From NCBI GenBank assembly GCA_002077045.2, contig KZ111140.1, forward strand, positions 3,232,990-3,296,989: a stretch of 64,000 nucleotides of DNA. The letters are read 5' to 3'. Below the pieces are notes generated by a model. That model saw only the letters and a program-made list of their open reading frames with translations, made no database searches and was not told the origin of the DNA. The stretch comes from Rachicladosporium sp. CCFEE 5018. Its lineage: Eukaryota > Ascomycota > Dothideomycetes > Cladosporiales > Cladosporiaceae. The stretch's first letter is position 1. Every line of letters starts with the position of its first letter. Below are positions 32,201-42,999 of this stretch, in pieces. A program made the position numbers and the translations under genes.

Positions 32201-33130
32201 GAGAAGCTCGCCTCTAGTGCTCGATCTTGGCTCACCAGATGCATTGGATCGTGCTTGGGAAGCTGCATACTTTTGCATACTGCCTGGTAATACCATAGTG
32301 AAGCTGTTCACTTTCTTTGACTCGTGCTGTAAGAAGAATTCGCGCTTCGGTGCAGACCTGGTCGTGGTATCAGACCCCTTTCGCTCTGACTGCGACAAAG
32401 GCTCAATCTGGGCATCCTTGTGACCTGTCTTGTGGCGCTTATCGGATGCATTTGACATTGATGTGAGCACCTTGACAGCTTCGTCGTCTCTGAGATCGAC
32501 GACCGTGCGACGTCGTGCTTTCGTCGGTGCTGATCGCTGTGTGCTGCGGTTGCGTTGTTCTTGCTCCGGGTCCTCGATCTCGTCACTGCTGTCGCCGAGA
32601 CGAACAGATCGCCTTTTGGCATGTGGTGTACTCTGGTGCCGACTACTCGTGCTTGCAAACGGAGCGACTGTAGGAGGTCGAGCAGGCTGAGCAGCGGCAT
32701 GTGGCTCGTTGTTGAGGGTGTGCTGCGGACGCCAAGCTGGTCCAATCTGACGATGACGAATGTTCGCCTTGCGTCCCATGAAGCCTTGACTCTGCTGATC
32801 GTCTGCGACCGTGCTACCTCGCGGCCGGTTCTGCGAGCCAGTGTTGGTCGGTATGGCCACGGCCTTTGCGTTCCTAGGCGGTGCAGTCCAGTTTGCGGGA
32901 TCCAGTCTTTGCGCGTCTTCCGACGGCTGCGATCTCGTCTTTACTCGCTTCAACTGTCCAGTCACCTCCACTACTTCCTCACTTCGCCGTCGCTTCCCAG
33001 CTTCGTTGATTCCGTTGACGGCGGAGGCGCCTGCCCGTAGCGAGTCGGGCGCAATCGCGGTGTTGTCTCCTTGCCGTCCGAACCCGAGCGTCTTCGTGAC
33101 TTGATCACCAAGATCTCTTAAGAACTTCAT
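29228..33130 (-). CDS. ULP2: ULP2-type SUMO protease
   Basis: Single exon, 1,300 aa from the ATG at 33130. The first 750 residues are mostly disordered, rich in Arg, Ser and Asp, with a PH-like stretch (about 545-660, EGIYCRSCNTQADDVQLVWY). The C48 protease core spans about 780-1110. Catalytic residues are His near 867 (NENLHWYVAI), Asp near 1003 (ITFDSLSG) and Cys near 1053 (SNFCDCGLFLIGY). The core is split by an insert of about 100 acidic and Ser-rich residues between the His and Asp motifs, a hallmark of the Ulp2/SENP6-7 group rather than Ulp1. The enzyme trims poly-SUMO chains, mainly in the nucleus. The Ser/Glu-rich C-terminal tail is long, as in yeast Ulp2. Confidence 0.9.
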   Translation of the reverse strand: MKFLRDLGDQVTKTLGFGRQGDNTAIAPDSLRAGASAVNGINEAGKRRRSEEVVEVTGQLKRVKTRSQPSEDAQRLDPANWTAPPRNAKAVAIPTNTGSQNRPRGSTVADDQQSQGFMGRKANIRHRQIGPAWRPQHTLNNEPHAAAQPARPPTVAPFASTSSRHQSTPHAKRRSVRLGDSSDEIEDPEQEQRNRSTQRSAPTKARRRTVVDLRDDEAVKVLTSMSNASDKRHKTGHKDAQIEPLSQSERKGSDTTTRSAPKREFFLQHESKKVNSFTMVLPGSMQKYAASQARSNASGEPRSSTRGELLASQRRLSGTEHAPVVLDGSQSRDDHRMSQPPARQNQQAKRSKIDLTNGFDEITSENLTARKSRGQAGLNSQRQKHDAQTGHPVQSGVQLATNGAVRPRASERKAGGAPALDAQPRAASPLLRKTFQRDGDTVETPAPRARPRAKDRMQDDDEHKRQPKPASPHDSPDVICGKSNLDTRSRHFTKSRTDDALNARSKARRPPSTTDDLSSPDDDSKALADPAQRRDATDVNSIRVEGIYCRSCNTQADDVQLVWYAAGKRFYIECDGKYQCRPNSPELAGFGAGEVTWWVTAEASTKVRVRGPSTEDSMGNFFIHFHDIEGRDLCYRLLRSTDEHTVRTIHEAAQPFNAKWDKGIPDVQKDAKREAERLLRSAHAAQSSIRRVGVNRREHTPERIKYQDGSSPEPDRSTRTAPRELHPRDVAASARRSTRTPRAVRAPSPLPPQRWTETYKGKPWDHAVLYPSEGLRKVTVDFQDIERLDEGEFLNDNLIGYALRRIEETMAPERKNEVHFFNSFFFTSLMNKNGKKGFNYDAVKKWTKNKNLFDLPYVVVPINENLHWYVAIICNLPTLLRRHVGDAEEDATPDVQDEQSEQGESSLAEASNVIQDSQEPIAADQATTLSVERLSLDGEPVDERLGTAQSAEVRIGEYIRGEAGEKALPSAGAPARATKKSKTRSAPSLKKYATGEPTIITFDSLSGAHVAEVARLKDYVNEEGKARCDMEVPRGALQGLTAKSIPQQSNFCDCGLFLIGYVEAFAADPKGFIDKVLGRTLDPQKDFAGFDPSLKRAQLREGLFELYEEQHAAKEALKKQKKANKANASQQLASSHAAPNVAEPGSSLRPCHSEQEGLSATVHNSLAAVPAALNPAPFHPDAMHPTSSAPASSMPQDVAHDDVSSGDDELPMETPHPLTESAGDQRATQASSQLQEPHEDDEMLDDDLTTVPADNLPESYASRHQVDLSLLGTLEDIAAGVEPLPHAPRQTATSVPGQAA

Positions 33131-33995
33131 TGCGTCTGGCTCGCTGGAACTCAGCAAGCTTTCCGCGGATTGTGTGACCTCGAGCTGTTATCTGCAGTTT
33201 TCACGTCGACCCAGGCGAGTAGACTGCGAGAGCACATGGTAGTCCGCTATTGTGAGATGTCTGGCGAAGCTGTAGTGTGGTCGTGCGACGTTCGTCTGGC
33301 ATGTGAGTGAAGATATAGGTTTGTGCGATCAGCATATGAGCACGCGTGAAGTGGAAAGCCAAAGCTCGGGCGTAGCTCCGTCTTAACGCCGACGTTACGA
33401 TTATACTGGACGCAAAGTACAACACAAAGCTCAGTGAAAGGCAACTGGGAGCACGCACAGTCGGAGAGACGCGTCAAAAGCTGCTGGCACGCGCTGTGAA
33501 GTCATATGAATGTGCTACCTGTACAGTGACGCTAAAGCAGCTACATAGTACAATCCGCCAATGCGCAAAACGAACGCTGCCACTATGATCGAGTACCGTT
33601 TGGTACAGTATACACTCTGCGCTCAAGGCTCTAACAGACTCGCGATAGGTGGGGCGAAATGGCAATCCAAGCAAACCGAGTGCCCTTCCGGCGCCGGATA
33701 TAGTGCCTCATGGCCAGGCACCCGGCATCGGTGACTTCTCCTCGTGGCCATATGACACACGCGGCGGCGTGGGTTCCTCTGTATCCAGGCACAGGCCAGT
33801 AACGTTGATATCAGCAGCGTCCTGGGTCACAATGTCCCGCTGCAGGGTCATCGAGAGCAGATGCTGGAAGTCAGGATGGGTACATCTGCTGGCATTGAGC
33901 TCCCGAGTCCGCAACTCTTTGTGCGCATCTTTACCGACGCAAGGGTCCGGGTGCTTGCAGAACGACAGGCGCTTCGGAGGCTCCTAATTTACCCT
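33131..33995. other. Intergenic, no gene seen
   Basis: 865 bp between the ULP2 start and the eIF4E-like stop. It presumably includes the ULP2 promoter. No frame has family resemblance. Confidence 0.45.
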
Positions 33996-35134
33996 CTAAG
34001 CCTGACTCGGCTCCTCGCGTTTGTCCTTGTCTGGCTGCTGGCCTAAAGTACTGCGGCGCTTATCCTGATGTGACTGCTGCGTCTTCTCCTGCCTTGCTTG
34101 ATCGACCGCTTGTCGTTGATTGATGGACTCATCATGGCTCTTCCACTGAATAGCCGTGTCGGCGGGTAACTTCAGCTTCTCTTTCAACGTCTCACGGATC
34201 CTGATATTCCTGCCACCGTCGTTCTTCGTCCAGATTGAGAAGACATCTTCGCCAGAGCGAACGCTGACGACTACTCCGCAGATCTCCTCACCAGCCTCCA
34301 GGAACTGATCACCAATCAAAGCAAGCAGCAGATCCTCCCAATACCGATCAGCCACACCCTTCTTCAATCGCATGATCCATTTCCCACCCTTCTTGTTCTC
34401 CTCATCCTCCCATACTGGTCGAATGCCTTCCTTGAAGAAGTGGTAGTCACTAACTGTCGGGAGAGCACTGGGTCGCTTCATTTGATCGTACACGCTCCAG
34501 AAGTTTTGAGCAGTCCGCATCACCCACATGGGATGTATTGACTTTTCGTAGTCCTGGTTCTTGCTCGTTGGCGGGCGGTAATGCAACACCCAGCTGTACG
34601 TCAATGGCCAAGGCACGGAGTGATCGAGCTTTGTCTGTCCGGCGGCTGCACTCTGTAGAGATGGCTGCGACTTCTGTTGCCGCAGGGGAGCTGCGTCTTT
34701 CTCCCTGTCGTCCTTCTCTGCCGGTGCGCTGTCCTTCTTTTCAGGTCCACCCTTTCCAAAATCGAATGCATTCCCAGGTGTCTTGGGTGTCTTCGCGCTG
34801 CCGAATGAAGAGAATGCTCCGCTTCCGAGCCCAAACGCAGACGCTGCACCTGCTCCGGTGGATGGTGCGTTGTTCGTGGTCGAGATATTGCCGATTGTGT
34901 TGAAGGGGTTGTTACCCGAACCTTTCATACTGCCGTACTTCTTGATCGATGGGCCATCGTGGGAGTCCTTGCCGTTTGACAATTGCGATTTGTGAGCGGT
35001 CTTGCTGCTGCTAAAGATTAAACGTTAGTCGCTGTGTTGTCTCCCTTCCGAGGAGCCGCAACAGATCGTCAAATTACGTACTTTGAGCGCCTAGCCCACA
35101 GGTTCGACGGGCTATTCTCATCCTTTTGCGCCAT
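33996..35134 (-). CDS. Class II eIF4E-like cap-binding protein
   Basis: Two exons (35082-35134 and 33996-35010) with a 71-nt intron (GTACGT to TTTAG, branch GACTAACG) give 355 aa. Exon 1 supplies the start MAQKDENSPSNLWARRSN, typical of this fungal group. A Gly/Ser/Asn-rich stretch follows. The eIF4E core runs from about 145 to 305: YSWVLHYRPP, FWSVYDQMKRP (dorsal face), IRPVWEDEENKKGGKW with a cap-binding Trp, and the VRSGEDVFSIWTKND block. The position of the first cap-stacking Trp appears to be Tyr (KNQDYEKSIHP), as in 4EHP/eIF4E2. Such proteins bind the mRNA cap but usually recruit repressors. The C-terminus is a charged Gln-rich tail. Confidence 0.88.
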
Positions 35135-36504
35135 TGGGGAGACTACGCAGCAGCACCGAGCGAATGTGGTTCTGTCGTTGCCGCATGCACCGGGGGTTCC
35201 TGCTCCTTGGAGAACCTTCAAACTTTGTATTGGATTGGTTCAAGAGAGGAACTGATCAGATCTCGAACCGAGTGCGTCTCGTGGCGGCAATTGGGGAGGT
35301 GAGTTAGTGGACTAGTAATACAGCAGCAATAGTACGGTAGGCTCGCCGGGTAGGACGATGCAGATGGAAGTGCAAGTGGAGCCCTCAGGAACAGCCAAAG
35401 ATCACACTGGCGAAGCTCGTATGCGGGGATGGAACGGTCCGCCAAGCCATCCGTGACTTCTCTTCCAAAGCTCTTGCGCGACGATTCCTCTTCTCGACAA
35501 CAAGACCATGTCACTTACATTACCGCCTCGCCCTTCTGTCCTGGCGCTGGCGAATCTGGTACGATGGCCGAGATCGATCTTTCCACTTTTAAAACCGTTG
35601 CTGTGAGGGCGATCTCTTCTGGGATATGCTTCCAGGACTCGGTGACGACCTATAAGCATGGAACATCATAACATCGACCAGATGTGCGACGTTCTGCGAC
35701 CGAATGGTCTCCATGGCTGCCCACTGAGGAGCTCCAATCGTTCACATGCAGCAGTATCATGTTCACTCACACATTCATGATGTGCCGCGCCTGCAAAATT
35801 CAACCACTCATTGTGGTCCTCACACAAATTCTACTCTCGGTAAGACACAACGCGAACTCTCCACACTCCGCCCTGCACAACGATGATCACAATTCCATCT
35901 GGTAAACCAACTACGTCTCAGCCGCCACATGAAGTTCAAGAACATTCGGCAGGTTGAGCATGCGGATCACTGGCAATGTCTGAAACTGCCTTCGGATATT
36001 ACTGATGAGCAATGAACGGACGATGAAAGACCACCACTGACAATGCGCAGTTATCACGAAGTGGGAGCTTTCTGGCGCTGATCGGGAATGTGTCTCCGTG
36101 AACTCCATACGCTCGAGGAAGGGCGCGTGCAGGGCATCCCATATCTAAAAATGGTTTCGACTCCGCAGTGCTTGCACTTATAGACGTTTCGTGTCTCGCA
36201 GATCCGAGCAACCGTCAGTCTCCGGTTATGCTCACTTCCCCGCTGTAGACTCTGTTGGTGTTGTCGATCTCTGACTCCCGCCAGCAGAAGGTACAGCACG
36301 GATCGAAACAGATGGCTGAGACACGTCGAGAACGACAAAGACAACTGTAGTGATAGCACATGTAGCTGCCGGAACCCCTGCCGCCCGCTCGGCCAAACTG
36401 TAGCACTCTCCTCTCTCTCCTCCTCACTGTACAGCCCATGACATCGACTCTTCACGCCTAACTCCTCGCTAATCCAATTGAACATTTTCGCGCATCGTCG
36501 ATAG
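35135..36504. other. Long intergenic stretch, no gene supported
   Basis: 1.37 kb with several overlapping frames and no family match. A minus-strand frame at 36054-36485 begins MFNWISEELGVKSRC and contains YKCKHCGVETIF, but its composition and the lack of family resemblance keep it unconfirmed. Confidence 0.4.
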
Positions 36505-36808
36505 CTACTTGATCACCTTCTGATCCCCTGATGGCTTGTTAGCGCCACAGTTCGCCGTAATATGTCTCGCTATCGCTTACCCTGCTGTGTGATGAGAAGG
36601 CCATATCGTTTCTTGAGCGTCACTCGGTGCCTGTAAGGCGGTCAGCGTCCGGCTCGATCTTGACTATAGTATGCTATGCCTACCGAGAGTACTTGTCGTC
36701 TGGAGAGAAGCGTGCTGGGTGGGCAGACTTCGACACCTCTGCGCCGACCACCTTTTTCAATGTGTAGACCCGTAGTCCCTTGTCGTCGGCGGTGTACATA
36801 AGATGCAT
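36505..36808 (-). CDS. NOP10: NOP10, H/ACA snoRNP protein
   Basis: Three exons (36684-36808, 36581-36630, 36505-36527) encode 65 aa. The introns are 53 nt (GTAGGC to TTACAG) and 53 nt (GTAAGC to CATCAG, branch GCTAAC). The protein starts MHLMYTADDKGLRVYTL, continues with TKSAHPARFSPDDKYSR in the form SKSAHPARFSPDDKYSR, and then HRVTLKKRYGLLITQQ. These are the near-invariant blocks of Nop10, which contacts Cbf5 (dyskerin) in the pseudouridylation complex and supports rRNA processing and telomerase RNA in related systems. The last exon is only 23 nt. The gene is too small and too split to appear as one open frame. Confidence 0.92.
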
Positions 36809-37097
36809 GGTGGTGGATCTTGCGTTGTCGGTATCTGCTGGAGGTGAATGGATTGGGCTGGCGTAGAACGGTGATCTTATGCTTGCACGTACTGCTCTGA
36901 GGTCTTGGACAGTTGCTGGAAAAAGCTCTAGCTCGCGCCGGAACGGTTCCTCGATGCCAAGACTGAGGTGCGTACCTGACATGAGACCCTTGGATGGGAG
37001 TAAAGTTACATGTGGCTCGACAACGTATACAGGATTCGACGCATAACGATTGTTCGGTGTCACGACATTTACAGTGAGAGCTACGTTCGAAGTCACC
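36809..37097. promoter_or_regulatory. Divergent promoter NOP10/LCL2
   Basis: 289 bp separate the two start codons, so the genes share a compact bidirectional promoter. A minus-strand open frame runs through it but is only the upstream extension of NOP10 exon 1. Confidence 0.5.
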
Positions 37098-37505
37098 ATG
37101 CTCTTCCGAACGGTACTGAGCGGCCTCCTGCTGCTCGTCTTTCCAGCGGCCGCTCAATTCCAGTTCTTCGAGCAGATGTTCAACCAAGGTGGTCAACAAC
37201 AGCAACAACCACAGAACGCCGGGTCAGACTCGGGAGCATACCAGCAGAACTACGAGAACAGTAAGGAAAAAGCTGTTTCCAATAAGTGCAAGCCCTGACG
37301 ATGTCTCACAGCCCATTGCGACAAGTACCTCTGCCCGCAGACGCTGAGCTGTGTCCACTTCCCACATCATTGCCCTTGCGCATGGCCAGCAGTCGAGGAC
37401 AAAGTCGAGTTCGGTGACGGTAGTATGGCATGTGTGAGCAAAGGGGGCTTCAAGGCTGGTGAAGCGGCGAGAAAAGTTGAGTTGGCGAGGAAGGGACTTC
37501 TGTAG
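37098..37505 (+). CDS. LCL2: LCL2, small secretory-pathway protein
   Basis: Two exons (37098-37260 and 37312-37505) with a 51-nt intron (GTAAGG to TCACAG, branch CCCTGACG) give 118 aa. A signal peptide (MLFRTVLSGLLLLVFPAAA) leads into QFQFFEQMFNQ and a Gln-rich stretch. The second exon has a Cys-rich block (HCDKYLCPQTLSCVHFP, then HCPCAW) and ends with a helical VSKGGFKAGEAARKVEL-type tail. This matches fungal Lcl2 ('long chronological lifespan'), which in yeast is linked to ER-associated degradation and lifespan by genetic data. Its biochemical role is not known. Confidence 0.9.
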
Positions 37506-38542
37506 TCATTCGAATACAGACTGTCCACAACTACCGAAAGCAGCTGGTCGCACCTTACAGAGCAGCGCAGCGCCGATACAGAGGCTTTGGGATGCGACTT
37601 CTTCATGGTGAGTCGATTGTATTGACAGTTCCATAGAGATCTTTGCGATCGCATTGTCGCATACCGCGTGTTACGACCACAACCTCCGCCGAAGAACAAC
37701 ATTGCAGTCTGCTCGGACGACCGATCTTAGCTGACGATTGGATGCGAAGCAGGGCTGGTGCACTTGCTACAGCCTTTAGCGTGTCGACAATAGCTATACG
37801 CAACGCGCGCTTGAGCATGGGACTTTCCGACACCGTCTGAGTCTGTCTGACCACATGGAACGCGAGACACTTCCGCAATCTGCGCAAATCATGGGCTACG
37901 GTGTGTCCGGATGCTGTCATAGGGCAGCAGGGCGGCACCACGCTTCCATGTTGCAAACGCGCCGAGCCTGCGGTTCATGCTAATCGGGGAAACGTATTTG
38001 CTATGGCGCGCGAAATGCCTGTGCGACGTGAGCGGCTTTGCTGAATGTAAGTCGGTGCTGAGAGCTTCCCTCCTTGCAAACTTCTGGTCACGTGCCCCGA
38101 GCCTTAGATCGGCCAACACCCCGCCAAATTCAACGTCAAGCTCGACTTCGCTGTTGTACTCCCATTCGTCTCCATTGTCGCGCTCATCATCTTGCCTTGC
38201 GGCATCTGGGATAATCAAAGCATCAGAGCGTATTAGCTGACGCGGCGTGCAAAGTGACTGAGCTTGTCAGCGCTTGTCGCACGGTCAGCAATAGTGTCAG
38301 ACTCGAGATGCACAAGCGAACATCGGCGAATTCTACAGACGGTACATCAGCTGAGTGCTCTCAAGTGATGGTGGCCTATGTTTGCTACCTCCCTCCCACA
38401 AAAGCGGGGCTAAACTTAGTGGAAAGTTTACTCTGGACTCGATCTGCGGAAATAAGGTGATAGCTATAAGACGACAACTCGTCCCCACTAAGGAGATATT
38501 CATATTGTGACTGCTGTAGTTGCGACACTTGTATATCCCACT
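37506..38542. other. Intergenic, no gene supported
   Basis: About 1 kb before the P450 gene. A minus-strand frame at 37889-38218 (MIIPDAARQDDERDNGDEW) has plausible coding composition but no recognisable family and no splice support. Confidence 0.4.
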
Positions 38543-40278
38543 ATGGCTGACCTGACCATACCCAGTATCGCTGCCCTGACGGGTGTTGCAGCTCATGCTC
38601 TCTACTTTCACGGAACTGAGCATCACTTCTATGGCCTCACGTACCTGAGCACATTCCTCTTCAGCTACGTTGGAAGCATTGTCGGGTTGAAAGGCTACTA
38701 CGACCTCTCCATCACGGCGGCCATTTCACGGACCACACTTGGGGCTACGTGGTTCCTTGCTGGGCTCTTCGCCAGTCTTGCAGTCTACCGCCTCTTCCTC
38801 AACCCATTGAACAAGTTTCCTGGTCCCACGGGTGTGCGGCTATCTTCGTTCGCCTGGTCTGGAAGACTGACAGGCTCAGATGCCTACCTCAAGCTCAAAG
38901 CACTTCATGATAAACACGGCAAAGTCGTTCGCATTGGCTCGCACGACCTTAGTATTGTTGATCCCGAGGGCATGCAGATCTCGTACGGACTCCAGGCCAA
39001 AGCTACCAAAGGGCCGTGGTACGACGGTGATGCGCCCTTGACGTCCATGCACACGAGTAGATCTAAAGCTCTTCATGATAAGCGGCGTCGGGTCTGGGCG
39101 CCAGCCTTCTCTGACAAAGCGCTCCGGGAGTACGAAATACAGATCGACAAGTTCAACGACAAGCTCGTAGATCGATTCAAGGAATTTCAGGGCCAGCCGG
39201 TTGAAATCGGCAAGTGGTTCAATCTGTACAGCTTCGATGTCATGGGCAAGCTCGCATTTGGCAAAGACTGTGAGTGAAAGTAGCGGCGACGTCGTGATAG
39301 CGAGTACTCGACTAACGTGCGAATCAAAGATCACATGTTGGACAATGGCGTTCGACATTGGGCCTTGGATCTGCTCAGCGCAGGCATGGAGCCCATGGCG
39401 ATCATGCCGCCAACCTGGTTCTTCAGGATACTGGCCACCATCCCTGGCCTTGCCGCCGGCTACTTTCGTTTCGTGCAGTTCTGCGTAGATGAAACCAAAG
39501 CCCGAATTCACGCTGATGGCAAGGGCGAGGCAAGCGGCGATATCACTGGCTGGATTCTGAATGCCTACAAAGATGTTCCGCAGTCCAAGATCGAGAACGA
39601 TACTTTCTTGCATGCTGATGTCCGGCTCCTGATCGTTGCTGGCAGTGACACCACTGCAGCGACGCTGATCGCGCTCTTCTATCACCTCGCTCAGAAGCCT
39701 GCCCTAGTTGAGAGTCTTCGCGAAGAGCTCCGAGCTGTTACGCAGGGCGAGTGGACCGACAAGGACATCAACCACCTGCCGCTATTGAACGGCGCCATCA
39801 ACGAAGCCTTGCGCCTGCACCCGCCAGTGCCCTCAGGCGTACAACGCAAGACGCCCAAAGAAGGCATGATGATAGGCGAGACATATATCCCAGGCAATAC
39901 CAATTTCTGGATGCCGCAGTATGTAATGGGTCGTGGTAAGTCTCTAACTCGTAGCTCCTTCGTAGTAGTACTGATGACCGCGCAGACGAAGTCATCTACC
40001 CCTCCGCCGAATCGTTCATCCCTGAGCGCTGGAGCAGCAAGCCTGAACTCATCAAGCACAAAGACGCCTTTGCACCCTTCTCAATGGGTCCGTTCGGATG
40101 CATCGGCAAGAACATGGCATATATCGAACTGCGGACACTCACTGCCAGACTTCTCCTCGAGTTCAATGTTGCGTTCGCCCCGGGCGAGGACGGTACTCGC
40201 TTCTTGACACAGACTAAGGACCACTTCACTGTTGACATGGGACCAGTGGATCTTGTGTTTACGCCGTTGAGAAGCTGA
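38543..40278 (+). CDS. Cytochrome P450 monooxygenase
   Basis: Three exons (38543-39269, 39330-39935, 39986-40278) with 60- and 50-nt introns give 541 aa. The N-terminus has two to three hydrophobic segments (the last one TWFLAGLFASLAVYRLFL), which anchor the enzyme in the ER. The proline hinge is FPGPTGVRL. The I-helix oxygen-binding motif AGSDTTAATL is near residue 345, the ExxR motif is NEALRLHPP, and the heme-binding loop FSMGPFGCIGKNMA holds the Cys thiolate ligand near 482. All key residues are present. The multi-helix N-terminus is typical of some fungal secondary-metabolism and xenobiotic P450 clans. No backbone enzyme lies nearby, so the substrate is unknown. Confidence 0.93.
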
Positions 40279-40842
40279 GCGCACTTCGCTTGTCCAAGAG
40301 ACTGGACTGATCCTCCGCTGCGTATGTACACAGACATGATCGGGAAGGCGATGCGCAGGGCCGTCAAGACATGAAGACGATCCCTCACTACATGTGCTCG
40401 CGGTCAATCTCTCGTGAGTGCAGCGTTCGTTGAATCATTACTGCACGCGCTCTCAGGTGCTCATGCAAGGGAGAGACGAGGGCAGTGGCCTTGATATGTG
40501 ATGTGAATGCCATACGTAGTATGCAGAGTGCAAAAATACGCGAGATCAACGCCTTCAATCTTTCGAGGTCATCGAAGTTCATATTCTCTTCCACTAGGTC
40601 CAAGGGTCACGTGGCCGCTCGTCAAGCACGCCATAGCGGGACCACGGTGCAATGACTTTATGTAGCGAACCTCGTATTTCCTCTCTATACAACTCTCCTA
40701 CACGAAAGCAGACATATAAGCTTCTGCCACCAATGTCGTTTGGCAATTCACACGTATACGTCGTACGAAATGTTCCTGCTGGACGCTAAAGCAGATTACT
40801 CCATACTATACACGCCCGTACGCTCAAACGCTTGCATATGCG
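40279..40842. other. Convergent 3' flanks, no gene seen
   Basis: Spacer between the ends of the P450 and FMP42-like genes. Confidence 0.5.
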
Positions 40843-42400
40843 CTATCGAAAAGTGCTGTACTCATACTCCGACTCGTCCTCCGCAATCGACACCAACAGG
40901 CTGACCGTCTCATCTTGCTCTGCCTGCAGTGCTCTGATCCTCCTGCCCTGTACGATCACGTACAGCACCAGCATCACCCCGAACAAGAATCCAAGCGAAG
41001 TCAGGATGGCATTGATTGGGATCGGGTTGTCGTGAAAGACATCATGTGTCGCTGCGTCGATGGCGGGCTGAAACAGGTTCACTAGTCCGCTCAGGGCAAT
41101 TATCATCCCATAGACACGACCAAAGGTCTGGAAGCCGAAGACTTTCGTGGCGTAATCGCTCATTGCCGAGTAGTAGAGTGGTCGGAGCAGGCAGAACAGT
41201 ATCACATTCACGTACGCTGCCCATGCGAAGGGCAAGCTGCCGACGATTCCGATCGCTGTGGTGAGCGCAACAAGGATACCGAGTAGAGCTGCAGTGCTGA
41301 CGCTGTCCAGGAGATAACCGATAGCGGGCGTAGCTGCTACACCACCAACCGGTAGCATGACATCGAAGAAGGCGTTGATCTGCCGCGCGAAGTGTTCGGA
41401 TCCAGTCATGTACTCATATTGCGCTCGTATGGNNNNNNNNNNNNNNNNNNNNNNNNNNNNNNNNNNNNNNNNNNNNNNNNNNNNNNNNNNNNNNNNNNNN
41501 NNNNNNNNNNNNNNNNNNNNNNNNNNNNNNNNAATGCTCTTGTAATTACCATGGCTCATGACGGTAAACTGAGCCACGAGGATCAGCGCCGGTACTGCGA
41601 GATATGCAAAGAAGAATTTATCGGGTGTGAAAAGCGCCTTCGGACGACTCGAACGCGATGCGATAGAACAAGAAGACTGCCGCAGAGGCATCGAAAGCAC
41701 CCGTGACCGTCGCAACGATACTTCCAGAGTATTTTGGGAACGCATTTGCGATCTGAAAGGAAGGGAGGAAGATGAATGTACCTCCCAGCGCTAGGAACAC
41801 ATTGCCCATGACAAATCCGTCGAAGTCAGGTAGTCGGAATGCGCAAGCCATCAGGATTGCTCCAGCGGACAACGACGCGCAGCCGAGCAAGGCGCAGATG
41901 CGAGGGCCATAGCGGTCGAGTATCGTACCCACTGCCAGAGCTGAGACATTGCAGGTTGTCGAAGCGATAGCGAAGAAGAAGTTCAAGCGTAAGTCCTGTT
42001 GATAGCAAACCTCGACACCGGCTTGTAGCTCCTTTGAACTACAGAGCTCACGATACACGCCGACGGTGACGAGGACTGGCTTGAGTGCTGCGAACCCGAA
42101 CACGATTCCTGACGCAAGCCAGCATGCTAAGACCGTGAAGCATACTTGAGCTGCAATGTCGCGAGTCAGATACCCACAGCGTGAGATTTGTGACCACCGA
42201 GACTACATACCGAAACGTTTCGAGGTCGAGACCTTGTATGCTGGCACCGCTGGCACGATCGGGACGTGCACCGGCTCGAATGGCTCGTCGCGAGGAGGGA
42301 AGGCATCGTAGGAGATAACTCGACGGATCGACTTCACTGAGCCATATGCGGGTTCGCGATCGGTCTGTTCGATAGTCGAGACGCGCTGGATGAGCGACAT
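40843..42400 (-). CDS. FMP42-like major facilitator protein, damaged in assembly
   Basis: Exon 1 (42211-42400) encodes a polar N-terminus from MSLIQRVSTIEQ. A 60-nt intron (GTATGT to TTGCAG) follows. Exon 2 (from 42150) holds membrane helices including VCFTVLACWLASGIVFGFAA, the loop GTILDRYGPRICALLG, and ANAFPKYSGSIVATVTGAFD, all typical of the fungal FMP42/SLC43-like MFS branch. Near 41629 one extra base in TTTTCACACCC shifts the frame: EGAFHTR-stop instead of EGAF-TPDKFFFAYL. A 100-N gap (41433-41532) removes part of the middle. The C-terminal half is good (LRPLYYSAMSDYATKVFGF) and ends YEYSTFR. The frameshift may be a sequencing error beside the gap or a real lesion. The transported substrate is unknown. 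Confidence 0.72.
41433..41532. other. Assembly gap (100 N)
   Basis: Placeholder gap inside the MFS gene. The same protein is recognisable on both sides, so the join is probably right although its true length is unknown. Confidence 0.99.
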
Positions 42401-42999
42401 GTGATGCGCGTGGTCTCGAGGATAGCCCGCGGCTTCCAGAAAAGGTGAGCGGTGAGATGACCGCCGACTCACGCCTGTTGAAGGCGGTCGATAGTGTTGA
42501 TGCTACACCGTTGGGATCTGTGTACCACAGCACAGATGGCTACGTGCGTCTTTGAGAGACCGCCGAGCGGGACATGCTCGAAGAAATGTTGGTGCATGGT
42601 AATCACGGCACGCCCGCAACCCCACCTCGTAGATAGAGCACATCAGCCGACACCGCAGAGACTAGCGACGGTGCCACCAGATATGGCCCAGAAGGAAATC
42701 GGAGTGGTGATACTGTGGTGCCGTGAGCCATATGGTATTGTACGTGGTCCAGAGGCAGCGAGGCGTTGTACTATTGATGAAATGAAACCTTCGCAGGGTG
42801 ATCGAATCACCATGCGCGATTGTGCAGGCATTATTCGAGTGCCGATAGTTGGACGGAACATAGTATCTCCGTGCTCCGTGAGCGAGCAAGCGGTCTGGCA
42901 GCTGGTTAACATGGCTATGCAGTTCTCCACGCGCGGTAGCAAGTACAGTAGGTAGATGGGAACTACGGTCCGCGCCATCAGAAGGGTACATGCACTTAT
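42401..42999. other. Intergenic, no gene seen
   Basis: Upstream flank of the MFS gene and 3' flank of the PhoD-like gene. The minus-strand reading just upstream of 42400 stays open, so the MFS protein may start a little earlier or have another 5' exon. Confidence 0.4.

Noticed and set aside
36054..36485. Minus-strand frame starting MFNWISEELGV with a CKHCG motif
   Set aside because: The frame directly follows the NOP10 end, changes character along its length and matches no family; too weak to call.
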